Below the pieces are notes generated by a model that was given only the letters and a program-made list of their open reading frames with translations, was not told the DNA's origin and ran no database searches. Source: Candidatus Poribacteria bacterium (GTDB lineage Bacteria > Poribacteria > WGA-4E > WGA-3G). From it: DNA of 51,205 nt. This document shows, in pieces, positions 1 to 7,433 of the stretch. The stretch is taken from NCBI GenBank assembly GCA_028821605.1, contig JAPPFM010000029.1, forward strand, positions 1 to 51,205. Direction: 5' to 3'. The stretch's first letter is position 1. Every line of letters starts with the position of its first letter. The translations under genes were made by a program, and so were the position numbers.

Positions 1-293
1 TAGAGATCGAGTTCAAACCGGACCTTGAGCAGGATACCTTTCTCTAAAATACCGGGCTTGACATCAGGGTGTCCGATTGCGCCGAGGTAGATAGCGTCTA
101 ATCCGCGAAGTTCTTCTAAGACTGAATCTGGTAGCACCTCACCGGTCGCAAGATACCGGTCGCCACCGACATCGTATTCGACTGTCTCGTATTGGATGCC
201 TGCTTGTGCGGCTGCTGCCCCGAAGACCTTCATTGCTTCGCGCGTCACTTCGGGGCCGATTCCATCGCCGGGGATGAGGCCGATTTTATACAT
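1..293 (-). CDS. leuB: 3-isopropylmalate dehydrogenase-like protein, N-terminal part (runs off window)
   Basis: Reading the minus strand from the ATG at 291-293 gives about 97 residues open to the window edge, starting [16 protein letters not shown]. That GDGIGPEV motif is the NAD-binding start of the isocitrate/isopropylmalate dehydrogenase family. Further on are [20 protein letters not shown] and [11 protein letters not shown], followed by [10 protein letters not shown], the beginning of the substrate-binding LRxxFDLYxNLRP region. The enzyme would oxidise and decarboxylate 3-isopropylmalate in leucine synthesis. The closely related tartrate and D-malate dehydrogenases cannot be excluded because the C-terminal two thirds are missing. 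The gene is divergent from the PfkB kinase, sharing a 212-base intergenic region. Confidence 0.85.
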   Translation of the reverse strand, partial: MYKIGLIPGDGIGPEVTREAMKVFGAAAAQAGIQYETVEYDVGGDRYLATGEVLPDSVLEELRGLDAIYLGAIGHPDVKPGILEKGILLKVRFELDL

Positions 294-401
294 AGATTTT
301 CTCCTAACATGTTCGTATCATGAGTTTTGATTCCTTATATTTTACCACATCTGGCGTGATATTGCAAATTGGGTGTATTTCGTGAGTATTCGAGCGACTA
401 C

Positions 402-433
402 ATGGTAAATCGAGCAGTAAAAGAATTTACCAT
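402..433. promoter_or_regulatory. inverted repeat, candidate operator
   Basis: ATGGTAAAT at 402-410 is a perfect inverted repeat of ATTTACCAT at 425-433, with a 14-base spacer. It lies between the divergent leuB-like and kinase genes, about 20 bases upstream of a good -10 element. This is a plausible dimeric-regulator site; the regulator is unknown. Confidence 0.35.
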
Positions 434-452
434 TCCCCTAAAAACAGGACCG

Positions 453-461
453 TGCTATAAT
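453..461 (+). promoter_or_regulatory. extended -10 promoter for the kinase/nitroreductase pair
   Basis: The sequence TGCTATAAT is a consensus extended -10 (TGnTATAAT) for the housekeeping sigma factor. It sits 45 bases before the TTG start at 506, and no good -35 box is visible at the right distance. The inverted repeat at 402-433 lies just upstream. Confidence 0.5.
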
Positions 462-505
462 GGTTATCCGTGTAGCGGTGTATTCGGTGGCATTGGAGGA
501 ACACC

Positions 506-1549
506 TTGATTAGTGAAGCGCGCCTAAAAACAATTCTCAATCAATTTCACGACCAACGTATCCTTGTTATTGGGGATTTTTATCTTGATGCCTACTGGTC
601 CATAGACAAAGTCCGATCGACGCTGTCATTGGAAACGCCGTGGCATACGAATCCGGTTGTCGAGCAACGTTATAGCCCCGGCGCGGCAGGCACTGTCACA
701 AATAACCTGAAAGCATTGGGTGTCGGAACAGTTTATACACTCGGTGTCATCGGTGAAGATGGGTTCGGAGGGACGCTGCTGAATTGCTTACAGGCGAACG
801 GGTGCCGGACGGATTTTATGATACAGGTGCCAAATTGGGTGACACCTACCTATCTTAAACCGATTCACCGTGGCTATGAAGGCGTGGAGACAGAGGGACC
901 GCGGTTTGATATTGAGAACCAATCCGCAATGGAAGAAGAAGTTGAGACTGCCGTTATCAATGCTCTACAAAACTGTATTCCGCTTGTTGATGGTATAATT
1001 GTCGGTGATCAGATGCCGATTGAGAACTTGGGGGTTGTCACCAATCGAGTGAGAGAAAAATTGTGTGAGTTGGCAGTGGCGTTTCCTAAAAAGTTTTTTT
1101 TCGCTGATTCCCGCACACGGATTGGCGCGTACCGGAATGTGATTATTAAGCCAAATCGATTTGAGGCGAAGCGTGCTGTGCAACCGGCGTGGAACGGGCA
1201 GGAGGTTGACATGGCAGAGGCGAAGCGGTGCGCTGTTATACTCTCTGAACGGACACAAAACACGGTGTACGTCACCCTCGGTGAGAACGGGATTCTTGTC
1301 TATTGTAAGGGGGAGTTCACCCACATTCCGGGCATCCCAATTGATGATGAGACCGATCCTGTTGGGGCAGGGGACAGCGTTTCGGCAGGACTTGTAACAA
1401 CGCTCTGTAGTCTTGGCGTTGGTGCCGTTGTTGATGCCGCGTATATTGGGAATTTGGTGGCTTCAATTACTGTCACCAAAATCGGTACGACTGGCACAGC
1501 CTCATCGCCAGAAATCCTTGAACGCCATCGGGAGTTTGCGAATTTATGA
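506..1549 (+). CDS. PfkB-family carbohydrate kinase (RfaE/HldE kinase-like)
   Basis: This 347-residue sugar kinase has the ribokinase/PfkB fold: RILVIGDFYLDAYW near residues 18-31, a GAAGTVTNN substrate-loop motif near 59, and the PfkB signature DPVGAGDSVSAGL near 284-296. Asp290 of the GAGD motif is the expected catalytic base. The N-terminal pattern is like the kinase domain of heptose-7-phosphate kinase (HldE/RfaE), but no nucleotidyltransferase domain follows, so the substrate is uncertain. The start is TTG at 506, chosen because GGAGGA at 495-500 is a strong ribosome binding site at the right spacing. The stop overlaps the start of the nitroreductase gene (ATGA), indicating translational coupling. 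Confidence 0.85.
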   Translation: MISEARLKTILNQFHDQRILVIGDFYLDAYWSIDKVRSTLSLETPWHTNPVVEQRYSPGAAGTVTNNLKALGVGTVYTLGVIGEDGFGGTLLNCLQANGCRTDFMIQVPNWVTPTYLKPIHRGYEGVETEGPRFDIENQSAMEEEVETAVINALQNCIPLVDGIIVGDQMPIENLGVVTNRVREKLCELAVAFPKKFFFADSRTRIGAYRNVIIKPNRFEAKRAVQPAWNGQEVDMAEAKRCAVILSERTQNTVYVTLGENGILVYCKGEFTHIPGIPIDDETDPVGAGDSVSAGLVTTLCSLGVGAVVDAAYIGNLVASITVTKIGTTGTASSPEILERHREFANL

Positions 1550-2316
1550 ACGTTTTTGATGCGATAATACAGCGCCGAAGCCATCGCGCAACATTTCAGA
1601 AACGTGCGATAGATGCTGCTGACCTTGAGAAACTCATTGAAGCGGCGCGGTGGACCCCCTCGCCGTTCAATGTCCAACCTTGGGAACTGCTGCTCATTCA
1701 GGAAGCGGAGGGTAAAACAGCACTCGCCGATGTCACAGAGCGTTCTGTTGTTGACCAATTCAAAGATGCAAAATTCCTGGATGACAACAGCCGATGGATG
1801 CGTCTGACAGAGGCGGAATGGTGGGAACACGGCGACGGTGTTCTGCTCGAAGAACACGTCACGCTACCGAAACCACTTCAGGACGCGCCTGAAAAGTTAT
1901 TGCAAAGCCTACTAAAAAATGCGAAATCTTTCACGCTTTTGGGACATTTAGGGGCAGGAAAGATACCGGCTAAAGAGATTGCGGCACAGGTTCGAGAGGC
2001 TCCGTTGCTTATGTTGATTACGATGAATTGTAAAAGATACCCACCCGGTGAGGGGGGAACTCGATGGATGTGGTTGAGCATGGGGATGTTGATCCAAAAT
2101 GTGCTCCTTGCTGCAACTGCTTTGGACATCGGTGTGCAGTTTGTGAGTCCACCTTTGGAGCGTGCCACAGACCGTGAACAGGTTCGCCAACTTTTCAACA
2201 TTCCTACCTTTCATGAGGTGATTACACTGCTCAGGATGGGATATATGGAGGAGAGTGGTGGGAACTCTGTCAGGTTACAATCGTCAGAGTTTGTGCACTT
2301 TGAAAAGGTAGTATAG
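1546..2316 (+). CDS. nitroreductase-family flavoprotein
   Basis: The 256-residue protein starts MNVFDAIIQRRSHRATF, followed by ARWTPSPFNVQPWELLLI, the FMN-phosphate-binding N-terminal pattern of the nitroreductase superfamily (NAD(P)H:FMN oxidoreductases). A middle insertion of about 60 residues (around 85-140) separates this from the conserved core. The C-terminal half has GMLIQNVLLAATALDIGVQF, the usual dimer-interface helix, and ends with EVITLLRMGYMEE. Its ATG overlaps the stop of the upstream kinase by 4 bases, so the two are one transcription unit. The substrate cannot be told from sequence. Confidence 0.8.
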   Translation: MNVFDAIIQRRSHRATFQKRAIDAADLEKLIEAARWTPSPFNVQPWELLLIQEAEGKTALADVTERSVVDQFKDAKFLDDNSRWMRLTEAEWWEHGDGVLLEEHVTLPKPLQDAPEKLLQSLLKNAKSFTLLGHLGAGKIPAKEIAAQVREAPLLMLITMNCKRYPPGEGGTRWMWLSMGMLIQNVLLAATALDIGVQFVSPPLERATDREQVRQLFNIPTFHEVITLLRMGYMEESGGNSVRLQSSEFVHFEKVV

Positions 2317-2341
2317 GCGGGCACAACAACCCGCCGCCATC

Positions 2342-2459
2342 TATAGTAAAACCTACAATTAATTAGACATCGTGGAAGGGCGAGGATACAAACCTCGCCA
2401 GCGAAGGAGAGGTGTTTTGTGTTTTCCAAAGTGCCCTGTTATTTTCCGGTTTTACTATA
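2342..2459. mobile_element. MITE-like element, family 1, copy A
   Basis: This 118-base non-coding element has perfect 12-base terminal inverted repeats: TATAGTAAAACC at 2342-2353 and GGTTTTACTATA at 2448-2459. Inside is a GGCGAGG/CCTCGCC hairpin. Related copies lie at 39490-39615 and 42522-42640, with a partial copy from 10183. It has no coding capacity, so any transposase would act in trans. Confidence 0.75.
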
Positions 2460-2470
2460 AATTTTGTATA

Positions 2471-2590
2471 TTATGCACCGCGATTCTGTAACAATTCTTT
2501 CAATGCCGCTTTCTTTTTTTTCACTCGCCGTTGTTGGCGTTGGCGGATTTGTGTCCGACGCCGGACCTGTCCGCTTTTACTTCGTGGCAT
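2471..2590 (-). CDS. small highly basic protein, 39 residues
   Basis: On the minus strand an ATG at 2588-2590 opens a 39-residue frame beginning MPRSKSGQVRRRTQIR and ending AALKELLQNRGA. About 40 percent of residues are Lys or Arg, including RRVKKKK. AAGGGGGT just upstream is an excellent ribosome binding site, formed by the last codons of the preceding 413-residue gene, whose stop is only 3 bases from this start. The genes are therefore almost certainly translationally coupled. The composition suggests RNA or ribosome binding, like small ribosome-associated proteins, but I recognise no family. It is too short for usual ORF length cutoffs. Confidence 0.6.
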   Translation of the reverse strand: MPRSKSGQVRRRTQIRQRQQRRVKKKKAALKELLQNRGA

Positions 2591-2593
2591 AGT

Positions 2594-3835
2594 TTACCCC
2601 CTTTCTTCGATCGTTTTGGCGAGGTACATAACTGCTGATGTACACTGCGCTTCTACCTCTGCCATTGCAATAGTAAGCTCTGCTTCTGAGCGTGCGTGTA
2701 CCTGCAGCCGCTCTTCGGTCACTGTGATATAACGTTCGTTCTCTACATCGACAAATTCGACCTGTTGTTCGTTTTCATTCACCAAAGCGTAGTTGGTAAG
2801 TCCTTCTTGTGAAGAAGCGTCGTCTGTCTGTTCCTCAAAATTCTCTTTTATTGCCAAGCCATTGAAATTTTTATAAAGTGCCCGAGCGGGAAGTTCATCG
2901 GGGGATACTGATGGTATTATTATCTCTGAGACAGATGGATCTGAAGGTGGCACAGGGTCCTCCACAATAGCGGTTGAAGTCTGTTCCTTATCGGTTACTT
3001 CTGCATCTACCGTGTCTGAATGTGAAGAAGCCAATTCAGGTAGATCAGATTTGGGAGCTTCTTCCTTGGGGAGTGCTTCGTCTCTTCCGGTGTCTGAAAA
3101 GAGGGAAACCCGTTGAGATTGATACACTTCTGAATCTTTGTATTCCAGAACATCCGAAAGGATGTCTTTGACATCCTCAGTACCATCGATGATGTCCAGT
3201 TCTTCCACAAGGACTCGTAGGGTTTCAATACCAATGGTTTGAATCATTGGGTGAAACGCCAGTATTTCGGGTGGGGCTTTCTCAAAAAGCGTGCGGGTAA
3301 CAGAAGCCACCTCTGCAAGTTCTCGGTTGCCTGTCAGTTTGAGGCGGGTTTCACATGCTGTAAGTGCCTGCCCTAATCTTTGCATAAAGTCTGGTGTAAC
3401 GAGATGTGGCAGCACTTCTAACTGGAAATGTTCGCATGCCTGTTCTGCTTCTGGCAAAGCGTTGAGTTGTTCCTCACCGGCTACTGTTTCGTATATAGCA
3501 CTTGTTAAATGGGTGGAATCTTCAGGCGGTTCAAGAAAATCCTCTGATTCGTCTGTAGGTACGTCTGTTCTGTCTACCTCAGGATTACTGAGTGATTGCG
3601 TTACCCGTTTGTAGGTGAGTTCAAAATCGAAAAGTACGCCTTCAAGTTCCGGCTCGTCCAGAAGTTGTTGGCTCTGTGAGATACAAGCGTGTAAATGCTC
3701 TTCTTCCGATTTTTCGTAAAGCTGTCTGCGTTGCTTTTCAACAGCAAGTTGTTTTTGTCTGAATTTCCGGTCGCGATTTCGTTTTTCACGCTTCCGTGCC
3801 ACTTTTATGGAGCGGCGGCCCTTTTTCTTTGCCAT
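2594..3835 (-). CDS. unknown acidic protein with a basic N-terminal tail
   Basis: I do not recognise this family. The chosen start is the ATG at 3833-3835 (413 residues); an in-frame TTG at 3856 would add seven residues, and neither has a clear ribosome binding site. The first 40 residues are very basic (MAKKKGRRSIKVARKREKR and on) and are predicted to be a helical, RNA-binding-like tail. The rest is Glu/Asp-rich, with probable helical stretches around residues 120-220 and a low-complexity Ser/Pro/Glu linker around 235-300. No signal peptide or membrane segment is seen. It is followed after 3 bases by a 39-residue basic protein, and the charge contrast makes a joint complex conceivable, which is inference only. 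Confidence 0.65.
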   Translation of the reverse strand: MAKKKGRRSIKVARKREKRNRDRKFRQKQLAVEKQRRQLYEKSEEEHLHACISQSQQLLDEPELEGVLFDFELTYKRVTQSLSNPEVDRTDVPTDESEDFLEPPEDSTHLTSAIYETVAGEEQLNALPEAEQACEHFQLEVLPHLVTPDFMQRLGQALTACETRLKLTGNRELAEVASVTRTLFEKAPPEILAFHPMIQTIGIETLRVLVEELDIIDGTEDVKDILSDVLEYKDSEVYQSQRVSLFSDTGRDEALPKEEAPKSDLPELASSHSDTVDAEVTDKEQTSTAIVEDPVPPSDPSVSEIIIPSVSPDELPARALYKNFNGLAIKENFEEQTDDASSQEGLTNYALVNENEQQVEFVDVENERYITVTEERLQVHARSEAELTIAMAEVEAQCTSAVMYLAKTIEERG

Positions 3836-3856
3836 GGTAGTGTTTTTTAAGGTCAA

Positions 3857-4245
3857 TGTAGTTATTTGATGAACTCTAATTCCAAATGGGACGCAACGTC
3901 AAATTTCGTATGCTATTAAGTATACATCAACGCGAATTTATTGTCAAACTTAATATTGAAGTCATATTGAGTAAACATAAGGATGTGATAAAATAGGAAA
4001 AGATACGGCGATAATTTGTGTCCTGTTCTTTCCGCTTCAGATCCGCATGGACTTTATAATAAGTAATAATCCAAGGGTTCACCTAAAGGGTTGGGTCTTG
4101 GAGTGAAGCATGATAATTTGTTATTATTTATGTACATAATTTGCCATAATTTGATTAATTGTGTACATAATTTGCTTAATAGCGTACCATCGGGTATAAT
4201 TATAGAAGTGGAAGCGTGAGTTATTAACTGTGCTTCATGTTTTCC
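3857..4245. other. AT-rich non-coding region
   Basis: No gene is supported here. Visible contents are an imperfect palindrome at 4071-4101 (CCAAG and CTTGG flanking ACCTAAAGGGTTGGG), weakly like the IS605-type ends seen at 11187 and 12621, and the TGTACATAATTTGC direct repeats listed separately. The region separates the divergent 413-residue gene and the first TonB-dependent receptor. Confidence 0.5.
4131..4175. promoter_or_regulatory. paired TGTACATAATTTGC direct repeats, candidate operator
   Basis: TGTACATAATTTGC occurs at 4131-4144 and again at 4162-4175. The centre-to-centre spacing of 31 bases is close to three helical turns. Each copy contains the palindrome TGTACA. The position, roughly 280 bases upstream of a TonB-dependent receptor, fits a regulator binding on one face of the DNA; the regulator is not identified. 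Confidence 0.35.
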
Positions 4246-4385
4246 ATGCGATTTAAATTGTTATTTCCAATAAGGTTGTTGCTTTCATCATAGGTTCACT
4301 TTCATCGCATGCAATGTTTACGGGCTGCGATACGAAAGATGAAAAGATACCACACCCGAAACCCAGTAGGGCGGTAGGCGTATAG
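4246..4385 (+). pseudogene. possible lipoprotein N-terminus remnant
   Basis: An ATG at 4246 opens MRFKLLFPIRLLLSS and stops. A shift of one frame around 4272-4275 continues VVAFIIGSLSS and then AMFTGCDTKDEK before a stop at 4383-4385. The FTGC motif after a hydrophobic stretch looks like a lipobox, so this may be the relic of a secreted lipoprotein. The frame break and short length make this tentative. Confidence 0.25.
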
Positions 4386-4455
4386 AAAGTTTGTTTAGGT
4401 TATATAGCAGTTTTCAATGTCTGACCTTCACGTTAAAATTAAAGGGGAAAATTGT

Positions 4456-7149
4456 ATGTATTATAGTAAATACATTAAACCGATTGTTTTCGCGCTCACT
4501 ATTTTTATAGGCATTTTGATGTGCGCGTTTGCGACGGTTATAGCAGATGAACACTCTGAAGAACCGGAAGAAGCAGAAACGACGAACGATGCTGAAACGG
4601 CTGAAGAGTCATCTGAAGCGGATGCTCCTGTGAGACTTGAGAGTCTCGTTGTTGTGGGTACCCGTGCACAACCGCGCTCTGTCTTGGATTCGGCAGTACC
4701 GATCGATATTGTGTCAAACGAGGCTTTTGAAAAGCAGGGGGGCGCGGATCTACCGGATTTGCTGAGAACTTTGGTCCCATCTTATAACGTCAATACGCAG
4801 CCGATTAGTGATGCGTCAACAGTGGTGCGTCCGGCGAATTTACGGGGACTTGCCCCTGACCATACACTGGTGCTCGTCAATAACAAACGGCGACACCGTG
4901 CCGCAGTGATTCACTGGCTCGGAAATGGTCTGTCTGATGGCTCCCAGGGACCTGACCTGGCACCGATTCCCGCAATTGCGCTGCAACAGGTAGAGGTCCT
5001 CCGTGATGGTGCCTCCGCACAATACGGTTCTGATGCCATCGCTGGTGTGATGAATTTTCAATTGAAAGACAACTACGAAGGCGGTTCGTTTGAATTTAAA
5101 CCCGGTATCTACCAATACGGCGACGGTAGGCAATTTGCGCTCGCTGGCAACATCGGTTTAGGGAATCCAGACGCATGGAGTAGCCTCAGTTTTGAATACG
5201 GTGGCGCAGATCCGACCATCCGGTCTGTCCAACGTAATGATGCCATAAGGTTGATTAATGCAGGCAATTTTAGTGTGAAAGACCCGGCGCAAATTTGGGG
5301 ACAGCCGATTATCGAGAATGATGTCAAATTGTTTGCCAACTACGGTGCCACCCTCACAGATACCATCAAGTTCTATGGGCATGCCAACTACGCCCGCAAG
5401 CGGGTTGAAGGCGGATTCTATTTCCGAAATCCAAACACTCGCAATGGCGTGTTTAGCCCAAGCGGGAAGGATGGTACGTTGCTCGTCGGAGATCTGCGGG
5501 GTTTGTCAGCCGAGATGTCGGAGTGGGAAGCCAGAAAGGCGGCAGCGGAAGCTGCAGGACAGGAGTTCACCGAACTCTCACCTCACGACGCTGACGATAT
5601 CCCGATAGTCAATGACGTTCCTGATCCCGAACGGTTGCAAGCCGTCAAGAATGACCCAAATCTATTCAATTTCCAAGAGATGTTCCCAGGCGGGTTCACA
5701 CCCAGATTTGGTGCATTCATGTGGGATAGTTCCGTGGTCGTTGGTGTTAAAGGCACCGCGCTCAAAGACACATTGGGTAAGGACTTAACGTGGGATCTGA
5801 GCGGTTCTTTTGGACGCAACCATGCTGATTTCTTTATCTTCAACACTGTTAATGCTTCGCTCGGTCCAGATACACCGACATATTTTGATCCGGGTGACTA
5901 TATCCAGACGGATTATAACCTCAACTTTGATGTAACCTATCCGCTCAGCGACATGGTGTTCCTCGCTTCTGGTTTGGAATATCGGGACGAAGGATTTGAA
6001 ATCATAGAGGGCGAACGCGAGTCGCATCAGATCGGGCCCCTCGCAGCGCAAGGCTTCACTGCCGCATCCAATGGATTTTCGGGGTTCAGCCCGGTTGCAG
6101 CAGGCAAGTGGTACCGTTCCAACGTTGCGATGTATCTGGAAAGTGAAATCAGACCGATTGATCCGCTCCTGATCGCGCTCGCTGTGCGCGGTGAACAATT
6201 TGAGATTTTCGGTAGCACCCTGAACTACAAAGCCGCCGCAAACTACAAGGTTACGGAAACGATGCGGTTGCGGGGAAGTTATAGTACCGGGTTCCGCGCA
6301 CCGACACCCGGACAGCAAAATACGTTCAACATTACCACTGAATACGATTTTGCGAAGGGTGATCTCGTTAATAAAGGGACAATTCCTTCCACCAACCCCG
6401 CTGTTGATGTTGTGACAGGTAAGGAAGATAACTCGCTTGACCCGGAAACATCAAATAACTTCACAGGTGGATTTACCGTTGATATTTTGGGCGTAAATTT
6501 CACAGTGGACTTTTTTGATATTCGGCTGAAAAACCGGTTATCGGTGTCACAACACTTTCAATTGACTGACGCGCAGAAGGCGCAACTCATCTCCGCAGGT
6601 GTAACCAGCGCAGCGAATCTGGAAACATTCCAGTTCTTTATCAACGACTTCAGTACCACAACCAACGGTATTGACTTTGTTGTTACAGCACCAATACCCA
6701 ACGGAAACCTCATCGCCGTGTATAACTTCACGAACACCACGGTTACCGATCACAATCCGGACACACTGGACGATCATCGAATCAGGGAACTGCAAGAGAA
6801 TTTACCCGCACACCGCGGCAGCCTGACTGTTGCTCAATCCATAACGGATGCGTGGGGGGTGCTCGGGCGCGCCAGTTATTTCAGTGGTTGGTTCGATTCT
6901 GAAGATTACTTACAGAATCCAGATGTAGAAGGCACTGGAGAATACACTGGAAGGGTTATTTTCGACTTAGAAACCACTTACGCCGTGGGGGCCGGATTGA
7001 CGCTCACGCTCGGTGGAAGAAATATCCTTAATACCTATCCCGATGAAAATCCGAATGGTGCTGATTCTGTCGGTAACAAATATGGGCAGTTCAGTCCGTT
7101 CGGTTTTGATGGGGCGTTCTGGTATGCTAAAGTTGGATACAGTTTCTAA
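4456..7149 (+). CDS. TonB-dependent outer-membrane receptor (first of a tandem pair)
   Basis: This TonB-dependent receptor would import an iron chelate or other scarce nutrient across the outer membrane, powered by TonB. The start is the ATG at 4456 (897 residues), preferred over 4417 because AAAGGGG lies just upstream and MYYSKYIKPIVFALTIFIG then forms the signal peptide. After an acidic linker comes a TonB-box-like LESLVVVGTRA. The plug domain (about residues 60-200) includes LRGLAPDHTLVLVN and VEVLRDGASAQYGSDAIAGV. The remainder is the beta barrel, ending in the terminal aromatic WYAKVGYSF typical of Bam-assembled barrels. It is clearly paralogous along its length to the receptor at 7434-10145. 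The substrate is unknown. Confidence 0.92.
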   Translation: MYYSKYIKPIVFALTIFIGILMCAFATVIADEHSEEPEEAETTNDAETAEESSEADAPVRLESLVVVGTRAQPRSVLDSAVPIDIVSNEAFEKQGGADLPDLLRTLVPSYNVNTQPISDASTVVRPANLRGLAPDHTLVLVNNKRRHRAAVIHWLGNGLSDGSQGPDLAPIPAIALQQVEVLRDGASAQYGSDAIAGVMNFQLKDNYEGGSFEFKPGIYQYGDGRQFALAGNIGLGNPDAWSSLSFEYGGADPTIRSVQRNDAIRLINAGNFSVKDPAQIWGQPIIENDVKLFANYGATLTDTIKFYGHANYARKRVEGGFYFRNPNTRNGVFSPSGKDGTLLVGDLRGLSAEMSEWEARKAAAEAAGQEFTELSPHDADDIPIVNDVPDPERLQAVKNDPNLFNFQEMFPGGFTPRFGAFMWDSSVVVGVKGTALKDTLGKDLTWDLSGSFGRNHADFFIFNTVNASLGPDTPTYFDPGDYIQTDYNLNFDVTYPLSDMVFLASGLEYRDEGFEIIEGERESHQIGPLAAQGFTAASNGFSGFSPVAAGKWYRSNVAMYLESEIRPIDPLLIALAVRGEQFEIFGSTLNYKAAANYKVTETMRLRGSYSTGFRAPTPGQQNTFNITTEYDFAKGDLVNKGTIPSTNPAVDVVTGKEDNSLDPETSNNFTGGFTVDILGVNFTVDFFDIRLKNRLSVSQHFQLTDAQKAQLISAGVTSAANLETFQFFINDFSTTTNGIDFVVTAPIPNGNLIAVYNFTNTTVTDHNPDTLDDHRIRELQENLPAHRGSLTVAQSITDAWGVLGRASYFSGWFDSEDYLQNPDVEGTGEYTGRVIFDLETTYAVGAGLTLTLGGRNILNTYPDENPNGADSVGNKYGQFSPFGFDGAFWYAKVGYSF

Positions 7150-7185
7150 ACCTATTTCCTGAAAAGGCTATATGCTTTTCGCAAA

Positions 7186-7206
7186 CGGCGCGGTTTTCAA
7201 CCGCGC
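7186..7206 (+). terminator. stem-loop after the first receptor gene
   Basis: GGCGCGGTT, the loop TTC, and AACCGCGCC form a perfect 9-bp stem about 40 bases after the receptor stop. A short AT-rich tract follows (TATTCAATTT) but not a clean T-run, so termination may be weak. It also resembles the dispersed GC-rich palindromes of this window. Confidence 0.5.
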
Positions 7207-7215
7207 CTATTCAAT

Positions 7216-7263
7216 TTATATAAGTTGTGTATGTAAATTTTATATAAGTTGTGTATGTAAATT
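7216..7263. repeat. two-copy tandem repeat, 24-base unit
   Basis: A 24-base unit containing TTATATAAGTTGTGTATG is repeated head to tail twice between the two receptor genes. TGTATGTAAATT within the unit loosely resembles the TGTACATAATTT repeats upstream of the first receptor. It could be a regulatory site or simple duplication. Confidence 0.6.
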
Positions 7264-7295
7264 ATGCTTTAGATGCGGGTGTTTTCTTAAGTAAC

Positions 7296-7408
7296 AGGAC
7301 TTACTCAATTTTCTGATGACTACGGACATTCCACACGCCGCTGGCGAGGTTTCTATCGGAAATACCTCAGCAAAAACACCTCGCCAGCAACGGAGCTGCG
7401 TAAGTCCT
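7296..7408. mobile_element. MITE-like element, family 2, copy A
   Basis: The element begins AGGACTTACTCAATTTTC and ends GCTGCGTAAGTCCT, so the terminal AGGACTTAC/GTAAGTCCT is an inverted repeat. It carries the core GCCGCTGGCGAGGTTTCTA and ACACCTCGCCAGC. Copies of the family lie at 24231-24353, 29057-29169, 37733-37842 and 39230-39298. It ends only 26 bases before the second receptor's ATG, so it is part of that gene's 5' leader. Confidence 0.75.
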
Positions 7409-7433
7409 GAGTAAAAAATGAAGGAGTTCATTT

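Noticed and set aside
2412-2732. Plus-strand 106-residue ORF
   Set aside because: It overlaps the MITE and lies antisense to the well-supported 39-residue basic gene and the end of the 413-residue gene.
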